Shown here: positions 6,135 through 11,344 of the stretch, piece after piece
Layout: each line of letters starts with the position of its first letter
How positions within the stretch are numbered: the first letter of the stretch is position 1
Assembly (NCBI GenBank): GCA_050740255.1
Contig: JBOICV010000020.1
Span: forward strand, 1-12,146
Length of the DNA stretch: 12,146 bases
Reading direction: 5' to 3'
Origin: JBOICV01 sp050740255
GTDB lineage: Bacteria; Pseudomonadota; Gammaproteobacteria; Nevskiales; JBOICV01
The notes under the pieces: model-generated
What the model was told of the DNA's origin: nothing
What the model saw: the letters and a program-made list of their open reading frames with translations, nothing else
Databases searched by the model: none
Made by a program: the position numbers and the translations under genes

Positions 6135-7694
6135 ATGTTGAAGCAGCTGCGGCATTGGATCGTACTGGCCTTGTTCGGCGTCAACGGCTTTGCTGTCGCG
6201 GCGTTACCGCCGGGCTTGCAGAACCTGACCGGTGAACTGCAAGTAGTACCGCAGATAATCCTGCCGAGCCTGGACGGCGCCGCGCTGAAAGCGCGCCTCG
6301 CGCAGAACTCCGGTCAGCCGCAACCACTGATTATTGCCGAGTCCATTCTGACCGAGCTGCTCCCCGCCGCCGGAAAGTGGGAGCCGCTCAACAGCGGCGA
6401 CTGGGTCTGGCGTCTGCGCCTGAGCTCGCGCCAGGCGAAATCCCTGCATCTGCGCTTTGAGGACCTGACCCTCCCCGCCGATGCGCAGTTGTTTGTCTAC
6501 TCGCCGGGCGGTGCCGATGTGCGCGGCCCTTATACCGCGGCGGATCTCACGTCTGAACGCAAACTTTGGACCCCCATCGTGCGCGGTGAAGAGCTGGTGA
6601 TAGAGCTGGTGACGCCATCGGCCACGAAAGAACAAGTCGGCTTTCGCATCACGAATGTGTACTTTGGTTTCGAAGAGTTCTGGAAGCAGGAAGAAGCACC
6701 GTTCAAGGAGGGCAATTGCCACATAGACGTGGTTTGTGCTGCGGCGGCGCCCTACGCCAACGAAGTGCGCGCGGTGGGGCGCATCACCTTCGATATCGCC
6801 GGCGGAATTTTAGGCATCGGTGCCACCACCGGATTGTGCAGCGGCCAATTGCTTAACAACACCGCAAGCGACAACAGGCAGTATTTCCTGACCGCGAATC
6901 ACTGCATCTCTTCGGCCGGCGGCGCCAGCTCGGTGGTGGCGTATTGGAACTATCAGAAATCAACCTGCGGTGGCGCCAATGACGGTAGCCAGAACGACAC
7001 TCAAGTCGGCGGCACGACGCTGCGGGCTACGTCTGGTGGAAGCGATTTCACCCTGCTTGAATTCATTCGACCGCTGAATTCCGCGTCCAATCTGTTTTTC
7101 TCGGGCTGGGACCGTAGCGAAGCGCCCGCCGGTTCGGCGTTTACGATTCACCATCCGGATGGTACTGAGAAGCGCATCAGCTTCGAGAACAACCCGCTGC
7201 AGATCACCTCGTTCAGTGGCACGACGAGCCCAGGCGACGGCAACGCGCTACGTGTCGTGGATTGGGACATGGGTTCGACCGAGCCGGGTTCCTCCGGCGC
7301 CGGGTTATGGAATGCTCAGCACCGTGTCGTTGGGCAGCTCTCGCAGGGCCGTTCCGCCTGCGGCAACGATGAATCCGACTGGTACGGCCGCTTCGCCCGT
7401 TCGTGGACCGGCGGTGGCACGAGCGGCAGCCGCTTGAGCAATTGGCTGGATCCGGGCAATACTGGCGCCACCCTGGCGGACGGCAAGAATTTAAGCGGCA
7501 GCAGCGTAGTAATACCCCCCCCACAGGCGGCGGTGGACGACGACAGCGGCGGTGGCGGTTGCGCCATTGCTGGCGCGCAGCAACCCGGCAATAGCTTGGC
7601 AGCGCTTTTGGCTGTGGCGCTGCTGGGCTTTTGGCGGCGGCGCTGGCTTAAGGCTTCTGCGCCCGATACAAGGTCATCGTTCCGAATACGGTAG
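6135..7694 (+). CDS. Secreted lysyl-endopeptidase-like (Lys-C type) serine protease with C-terminal sorting tail
   Basis: This 519-residue preproenzyme starts at ATG 6135 (GGAGA at 6125-6129; the in-frame TTG at 6123 is too early). It has a signal peptide (1-22), a propeptide (about 23-191), a trypsin-fold domain (about 192-455) and a C-terminal anchor. The catalytic part closely follows Achromobacter protease I: GNCHIDVVC at 193-201, YFLTANHC with His256, WNYQKSTC, SDFTLLE with Asp304, TEPGSSGAG with Ser387, and SDWYGR with Asp415, the S1 Asp that selects Lys. The His that follows GQL in Achromobacter protease I is Ser403 here. Lys191 sits where the family cuts its own propeptide. Residues 456-505 form a linker, Asp/Gly stretch, GGGGC (472-476), hydrophobic helix (about 487-500) and RRR. 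The upstream lipoprotein shares the pro-domain. The last 47 nt overlap the convergent methyltransferase gene. Confidence 0.92.
   Translation: MLKQLRHWIVLALFGVNGFAVAALPPGLQNLTGELQVVPQIILPSLDGAALKARLAQNSGQPQPLIIAESILTELLPAAGKWEPLNSGDWVWRLRLSSRQAKSLHLRFEDLTLPADAQLFVYSPGGADVRGPYTAADLTSERKLWTPIVRGEELVIELVTPSATKEQVGFRITNVYFGFEEFWKQEEAPFKEGNCHIDVVCAAAAPYANEVRAVGRITFDIAGGILGIGATTGLCSGQLLNNTASDNRQYFLTANHCISSAGGASSVVAYWNYQKSTCGGANDGSQNDTQVGGTTLRATSGGSDFTLLEFIRPLNSASNLFFSGWDRSEAPAGSAFTIHHPDGTEKRISFENNPLQITSFSGTTSPGDGNALRVVDWDMGSTEPGSSGAGLWNAQHRVVGQLSQGRSACGNDESDWYGRFARSWTGGGTSGSRLSNWLDPGNTGATLADGKNLSGSSVVIPPPQAAVDDDSGGGGCAIAGAQQPGNSLAALLAVALLGFWRRRWLKASAPDTRSSFRIR
7515..7522 (+). repeat. C8 homopolymer tract between protease domain and anchor
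   Basis: Eight consecutive C residues encode the Pro-Pro-Pro linker just upstream of the GGGGC anchor. A one-base gain would end translation at 7594 and a one-base loss would move it into a frame that stops at 7809. Either change removes the anchor while leaving the catalytic domain intact. C7 runs also occur elsewhere in the window (9941-9947 and 11786-11792), so the tract may be incidental. Confidence 0.4.
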
Positions 7695-8304
7695 CGAAAC
7701 GCTGCGATTCGCGTACCGCAACCAAGCCGACGTCGGCCATCAGCTGCGGCAGGCGTCCCCGCATGTTGTCCGCGGTAGTTTCAAACCCATCCAGCAATTG
7801 AATGCCTAGATAGGCAACACGCATCAGCAGGTTGCTGGGCCTGCCCCAGTCAGCGATGTGCACCCGGCCGCCGGGTTTAAGCACGCGGGAAATCTCCCGA
7901 AACGTGGCCTTCTTCGAATCAAGCGTGAGGTGGTGGAAGAACAGGCTCGACAGCACGCAGTCGAAACCATCGTTGGGATAGGGTAGTTCCTGCGAGAACG
8001 CCTGGTCGAAATCGATATTCACTCCCGCGAGCTGCGCTTTTGCCCGGGCCCGCATCAGTATCGCAGGGTCGCCATCAACGCCAACCATCTCAATTTCTGG
8101 AACCAGCATTTTCGCCTGCACGGCCAAGGTGCCGGTGCCACAGCCCAGATCCAGTACACGTTCTCCCGCGCGCAAACCGGCTTCTTGCAATAGCGCCGCC
8201 TTGAAGCGGGTTTCGCGCGTCGTCAGCCGCACGATTGGATCGTAAAGCCCAGTGAGCCAGGAATAACCCAGAGCGGGAATGTAGCGGTCGGGGGGCTTTG
8301 CCAT
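7648..8304 (-). CDS. Class I SAM-dependent methyltransferase (UbiE/methyltransferase-11 type)
   Basis: This 218-residue cytoplasmic methyltransferase has SAM motif I VLDLGCGTGTLA at 50-61, the ribose-binding acidic residue in VGVDGDP (Asp78), motif II around FDCVLSSLFFHH (114-125) and the post-motif ISRVLKPGGRVHIADWG (138-154). Its substrate is unknown. The only cysteines (55 and 116) lie in the SAM-binding fold, so it lacks the thiol set of arsenite methyltransferase ArsM. It is the last gene of the merR-DUF4396-methyltransferase operon, starting 6 nt after the DUF4396 stop, so metal stress may induce it. A menaquinone/ubiquinone-type C-methyltransferase or a lipid methyltransferase is possible but unsupported by context. 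The 3' end overlaps the end of the convergent protease gene by 47 nt. Confidence 0.85.
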   Translation of the reverse strand: MAKPPDRYIPALGYSWLTGLYDPIVRLTTRETRFKAALLQEAGLRAGERVLDLGCGTGTLAVQAKMLVPEIEMVGVDGDPAILMRARAKAQLAGVNIDFDQAFSQELPYPNDGFDCVLSSLFFHHLTLDSKKATFREISRVLKPGGRVHIADWGRPSNLLMRVAYLGIQLLDGFETTADNMRGRLPQLMADVGLVAVRESQRFATVFGTMTLYRAQKP

Positions 8305-8310
8305 GCGCGC

Positions 8311-8769
8311 CTAGTGACACTTCTTGAGGTTGCGCTTCAACAACCACCAGTTAACCGGCCATGCGGCGATGAAGCCTGCCGGCAGCGCCGCGGCAAAGCC
8401 CAACCAGAAACTTGCGGAGAATACGGAAGCTGCACTGACTCCGCCCAAGTGATAGTCGGTGAAGTTCATCGCGATCTCCATCACCGCGATTGAAATCGTT
8501 TCGCCCACCCAGATAGTTCTGAAAGCCTGCGAGGGACTCATGCCCTGTTTGATCAGCGGCCACAAGCCCAGCGCGTAACCGCTGATAAAGCCGAGCACGG
8601 TGGCGAAGGCCATCGTGAACCAGGGATTCCAGCCGAGGCTCACGCCTATCACCAGGCCGAGCCATTCACCCATCGCACAACCCGTGAGACAGTGCAGGGT
8701 GGTGGTCGTGGCTAGATGCGGCAACGACATTGTTCCGCCACCGTGACTGTGGTGCACATGAGCTTGCAT
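8311..8769 (-). CDS. DUF4396 family membrane protein
   Basis: This 152-residue membrane protein matches my recollection of the DUF4396 family, whose molecular function has not been established. It begins with a His-rich, possibly metal-binding tail (MQAHVHHSHGGG), then has the hallmark HCLTGCAMGEWLG (26-38) with Cys27 and Cys31 at the start of the first helix, about four helices (roughly 33-47, 50-72, 88-103 and 113-140), an ETISIAVMEIAMNFTDYHLGG segment (90-110) rich in Met and acidic residues, and a Lys-Lys-Cys-His end. The His, Cys and Met residues suit soft-metal handling. The ATG at 8769 lies 2 nt after the merR stop and has an AGGA about 9 nt upstream, so it is probably translated together with the regulator. 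Its position behind a MerR-type promoter supports a metal-linked role (inference). Confidence in the family is good; its function is unknown. Confidence 0.8.
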   Translation of the reverse strand: MQAHVHHSHGGGTMSLPHLATTTTLHCLTGCAMGEWLGLVIGVSLGWNPWFTMAFATVLGFISGYALGLWPLIKQGMSPSQAFRTIWVGETISIAVMEIAMNFTDYHLGGVSAASVFSASFWLGFAAALPAGFIAAWPVNWWLLKRNLKKCH

Positions 8770-8771
8770 CG

Positions 8772-9200
8772 TCAGTGATCCTGTGGGGTGAGCGGGGTTT
8801 GCGCCAGCAGCGTTTCAATGATTGGGCAGCCGCGCACGCTGCCCCTGCCCGAACAATGCCGCGCGTGCGAGCGCAGGGTGTCCCGGATCACGGTCAGTTC
8901 ACGAATTTTCTGATTGAGTTCGGCCACGCGCCGTTTGGCGAGTGCTTTGACCGCCGCCCGCGAACCCTTGCCGGCATTCAGCGCCAGCAGCTCCGCGATT
9001 TCCTCCAGCGTAAAACCCAGCGCCTTGGCGCGCCGGATAAAGCGCAGGCGGTCAACATCGCCGCCGGCATAGCTGCGGTAGCCGGAAGTGGCGCGCGATG
9101 GTTTCGGCAGCAAGCCCGCACGCTCGTAGAAACGCACGGTGTCGATGCTTACGCCCGCCTGCCGCGCCAGCCTGCCGATGGTTAAAGTCTGCATGTCCAT
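8772..9200 (-). CDS. MerR-family metal-responsive transcriptional regulator
   Basis: This 142-residue regulator has an N-terminal winged helix-turn-helix (LTIGRLARQAGVSIDTVRFYE, 6-26, then GLLPKPSR and GYRSY), the ALGFTLEEIAELL segment (60-72), a dimerisation helix (about 82-110) and a C-terminal metal loop with Cys116 and Cys125 ending CPIIETL, as in CueR. The Cys that mercury and zinc sensors (MerR, ZntR) carry at the start of the dimerisation helix is absent, since only two cysteines exist. That favours a monovalent metal such as Cu+, Ag+ or Au+, though the 9-residue Cys spacing is closer to ZntR/MerR than to CueR. MerR proteins repress and activate by untwisting a promoter with a long spacer, and exactly such a promoter lies just upstream (9225-9256), so it is probably autoregulated. 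It heads a three-gene operon. The exact metal cannot be decided from sequence. Confidence 0.93.
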   Translation of the reverse strand: MDMQTLTIGRLARQAGVSIDTVRFYERAGLLPKPSRATSGYRSYAGGDVDRLRFIRRAKALGFTLEEIAELLALNAGKGSRAAVKALAKRRVAELNQKIRELTVIRDTLRSHARHCSGRGSVRGCPIIETLLAQTPLTPQDH

Positions 9201-9224
9201 GCCAGTAACTTACGATGTGCGAAC

Positions 9225-9256
9225 AGCCTACACCCTGGAGTGAAGTCCAGGGTCAA
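9225..9256 (-). promoter_or_regulatory. MerR-type promoter and operator of the merR-DUF4396-methyltransferase operon
   Basis: Read on the minus strand, a -35 box TTGACC (9256-9251) and a -10 box TAGGCT (9230-9225) are separated by exactly 20 bp, the overlong spacing typical of MerR-activated promoters. Within the spacer and the -35 box lies a perfect inverted repeat: arms ACCCTGGA (9232-9239) and TCCAGGGT (9246-9253) with a 6-bp centre (9240-9245). Transcription would start near 9218, giving a leader of about 18 nt before the ATG at 9200. Confidence 0.9.
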
Positions 9257-9326
9257 GCCCTGATCGGCCCGGCAGGCAAATGAGCGCGGGACGTAGCAGA
9301 ATGACGGGTAAAAGCGGAACGCCTCA

Positions 9327-9782
9327 ATGGATCCGGGCAACAAACAGAGCGACATCGCGCAAACCTGTAGCGGGCTTCGCCACGACCGCAACCGCTATCT
9401 TTTTCTCGCAGCGGTGGCGGGCTTGGGCTTTACTGCCGCCAAGTTGCTGGGCACGACTCAGTTAGCGACAGCCATCCTGCTAATCGTCAGCCTTGCGTTC
9501 TTCGTGGTGACGCTGGGCGCCGTATTACTGACGCTTCAATGCCAAATAATCAGTTTGCAAAAAAACCTCGCCGGGCAGTCCGCCGGTATGAGCAAGCGCG
9601 TCGCGGAATGGGCGGAGCACGTCAGCAGTGCAGCATTCATTGTCGCGGTTCTGGTGCTTGTTGCAGCCGTCATCGTGCATTTGCCGTTAGGCGGTATCGC
9701 GGCAGGAGTTGCTGAACCCGAACCCAGCCAACCATCTGACGCAGAAACGAATATGATTTCGCCGGAACGTCAGATAGAGTAA
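9327..9782 (+). CDS. Small membrane protein of unknown function
   Basis: This 151-residue protein is unrecognised. It has three likely membrane helices (about 24-42, 46-72 and 100-120) and a hydrophilic, acidic, Pro-rich C-terminal tail (129-151). A short charged loop with Lys/Arg (about 79-98) separates helices two and three. It is encoded divergently from merR, with 126 nt between the two ATGs. The MerR promoter faces away from it, and I see no convincing promoter of its own. The Shine-Dalgarno is weak, which lowers confidence in the exact start. Hydrophobic helices with uninterrupted coding favour a real gene. It could be a small envelope or signalling membrane protein; no motif narrows this. 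Confidence 0.55.
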   Translation: MDPGNKQSDIAQTCSGLRHDRNRYLFLAAVAGLGFTAAKLLGTTQLATAILLIVSLAFFVVTLGAVLLTLQCQIISLQKNLAGQSAGMSKRVAEWAEHVSSAAFIVAVLVLVAAVIVHLPLGGIAAGVAEPEPSQPSDAETNMISPERQIE

Positions 9783-9815
9783 GCGGCGAGTTGGCAATTC
9801 AACCTGGGAGGGGGT

Positions 9816-10208
9816 ATGACAAGCGACGAGCACGCTATCAAGGAGCTGATCGAAACCTGGCTCGTGGCCACTAGCGCCGGGGATATCGAGCATGTCGGTG
9901 AATTGATGGCGGACGACGTGGTATTCCTGCGCTGCGGACACCCCCCCATTCGTGGCAAAGCCGAGTTCTTAGCTGCGCAAGGCGGACTCAATCAATACAA
10001 ACTCGAATCTCAAAGCGAAGTCCGTGAAATCCGAGTGCTTGGAGATTGGGCCTACTCCTGGAACAAGCTCGCTCTTACGCTCACGCCGAGCGACGGCGGC
10101 GCGCCGATGAAGCGCTCGGGGCATATCCTCTCGGTGCTGCGCAAGCAGGCGGGCAAGTGGGTCATTTACCGCGACGCGAATATGCTGACGACCGGTAAAT
10201 CTACTTGA
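9816..10208 (+). CDS. NTF2/SnoaL-like (DUF4440-type) small protein
   Basis: This 130-residue protein has the cone-shaped NTF2/SnoaL fold signature: an N-terminal helix pair (EHAIKELIETWLVATSAGD, 5-23), MADDVVFLRC (31-40), the PPIRGKAEFLA segment (43-53), a run of strands (SEVREIRVLGDWAYSWNKLALTL), and the closing GHILSVLRKQAGKWVIYRDAN (102-122). SnoaL-like and DUF4440 proteins of this size are often called SgcJ/EcaC family and have diverse or unknown roles, including small-molecule isomerisation and binding. An excellent Shine-Dalgarno (GGGAGGGGG, 9806-9814) precedes ATG 9816. Its last 8 nt overlap the end of the convergent O-methyltransferase gene. Family is fairly sure; substrate is unknown. 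Confidence 0.82.
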   Translation: MTSDEHAIKELIETWLVATSAGDIEHVGELMADDVVFLRCGHPPIRGKAEFLAAQGGLNQYKLESQSEVREIRVLGDWAYSWNKLALTLTPSDGGAPMKRSGHILSVLRKQAGKWVIYRDANMLTTGKST

Positions 10209-11211
10209 TGCCAATGACCATTGAGTCGGGTCCGATGAGGTGCTCGACACGGGCCTCGCGGAAGCCCGCGTCGCGCATCCACGATTGGCAGTCCGCCCCC
10301 GTATAGTCAAATCCGCCGGGCGTCTCGATCAGCATATTCAGGCTCATCAGTAATCCAAAAGCGTTTTCCCGGCGCTCATCGTCGATCAGGGCCTCGTAGA
10401 CGATCAACGCGCCACCCTTGGGCAGCGCCTGATGCGCCTTCGTAAGCAGCTTTCGTTTCTCCTCCAGATTCCAGTCATGCAGGATGTGTCCCATGACGAG
10501 CACATCGGCGGACGGCAGCGGATCGTTGAAGAAGTCGCCCTTGTAAAACCGCAGGCGCTCGCTCAGGCCGTGTGACCTGACGTACTGCTCGAAGATCGGG
10601 CCGACGGTTGGCAGATCGAAGCCGCCGCCGGAGAGATGGCGGTGCGCCAGCGCTACCTGAACCGGCACGGCCCCCTGCGCGGCCCCTACGTCGATGAAGG
10701 TTTTGTACTTTTCCCAGGGGAATTTCTGCGCAATAGCCTGTGCTGCACCCAGACTGATGCCGGTCATGGCCTTGAGGAAGCCCTCCAGCCGGGCCGGATC
10801 GCTGTAAAGTTTCGCGAAAAAGTTTTCACCACGCTTAGCCTCGTTCTGGGGATCGCCGGTGCGCAGACCTTCGGTGAGCGCGCCCCAGAACGGATACAGG
10901 CGGGAATTGCACATCTCGAGTATGCCGCCCACATACGTTGGCTTCTCCCGGTCCAGAAAGAGATCGGCTTCCGGCGTGTTGCTGTAGCGCTCGCCGGTGC
11001 GCACAAGCATGCGTAGCGCCACCATCGCGTCGAAGAAATCGCGCGCGGAACGCGCGTGGATACCGATCCGCGTCGCCAGCGTGTCGCCATCCAGCGGACC
11101 CTTCGCCAACTGCGTGAAGACACCAAGCTCGACAGCGCTGAGAAGTGCCTTGGAACCCCAGAAACCCATGCCGAGCTGAAGGATCGAGTCGGGTGAAAGT
11201 TGTTGGCTCAT
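10201..11211 (-). CDS. SAM-dependent O-methyltransferase (caffeate/acetylserotonin type)
   Basis: This 336-residue enzyme has the two-domain layout of plant-type and secondary-metabolite O-methyltransferases. An N-terminal winged-helix dimerisation domain (about 10-90: GFWGSKALLSAVELGVF, then the LATRIGIHARSARDFFDAMVAL segment) precedes the catalytic domain. SAM motif I is FIDVGAAQGAVPVQVA (172-187), with Ala-Ala-Gln where many relatives have Gly-Gly-x. Further motifs are FDLPTV (198-203), GDFFNDPLP (225-233), VMGHILHDWNLEEKRKLL (239-256) with the catalytic His245, and LIVYEALIDD (269-278). Such enzymes methylate hydroxyl groups on phenolics, polyketides or carotenoid precursors; no partner biosynthetic genes are in view, so the substrate is open. 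The ATG at 11211 has no clear Shine-Dalgarno. A tRNA-like element and then ompA lie upstream on the same strand. Confidence 0.9.
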   Translation of the reverse strand: MSQQLSPDSILQLGMGFWGSKALLSAVELGVFTQLAKGPLDGDTLATRIGIHARSARDFFDAMVALRMLVRTGERYSNTPEADLFLDREKPTYVGGILEMCNSRLYPFWGALTEGLRTGDPQNEAKRGENFFAKLYSDPARLEGFLKAMTGISLGAAQAIAQKFPWEKYKTFIDVGAAQGAVPVQVALAHRHLSGGGFDLPTVGPIFEQYVRSHGLSERLRFYKGDFFNDPLPSADVLVMGHILHDWNLEEKRKLLTKAHQALPKGGALIVYEALIDDERRENAFGLLMSLNMLIETPGGFDYTGADCQSWMRDAGFREARVEHLIGPDSMVIGIK

Positions 11212-11268
11212 GAGATTGGGCTTAGGTGATAGGACGTTGAGCTAGACAGCGGTTCGGTCAGCGAGTTG

Positions 11269-11344
11269 CTGCGCGACCTGGACTCGAACCAGGGATCCAG
11301 TGCGACATCGGCATCTACACTCGACCAGTTGGCCTACTAACGCT
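11269..11344 (-). pseudogene. Degenerate tRNA-like element
   Basis: On the minus strand, 76 nt can be laid out as a cloverleaf. The T arm is perfect: stem CCTGG/CCAGG with loop TTCGAGT (11293-11277). The 3' acceptor strand is TCGCGCA (11276-11270). The 5' strand AGCGTTA (11344-11338) pairs at four Watson-Crick positions plus one wobble of seven. The D loop contains GG, as expected, but its stem is weak (three of four, with wobble). The anticodon stem GATGC/GCACT pairs at four of five, counting a wobble. Position 33 is not U in this fold, no encoded CCA follows, and the 5' end overlaps the last codons of the OmpA-domain gene. It looks like a decayed tRNA or a captured tRNA 3' half, so no amino acid is assigned. 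Confidence 0.4.

Noticed and set aside
6204..6722. Minus-strand open frame (172 codons) across the protease propeptide
   Set aside because: Antisense shadow of a clearly coding propeptide with a paralogue next door.
7648..8304. Arsenite methyltransferase (ArsM) as identity of the operon methyltransferase
   Set aside because: It lacks the conserved arsenic-binding cysteines; its only two cysteines lie in SAM-fold motifs.
8730..9185. + strand open frame opposite merR
   Set aside because: It mirrors the MerR gene, which has intact DNA-binding and metal-loop motifs and its own promoter.
11269..11344. Functional tRNA call (Asp or His)
   Set aside because: Asp GTC can be placed in the loop only by breaking the anticodon stem, and the fold with the best stems lacks U33; the acceptor stem is also mismatched.
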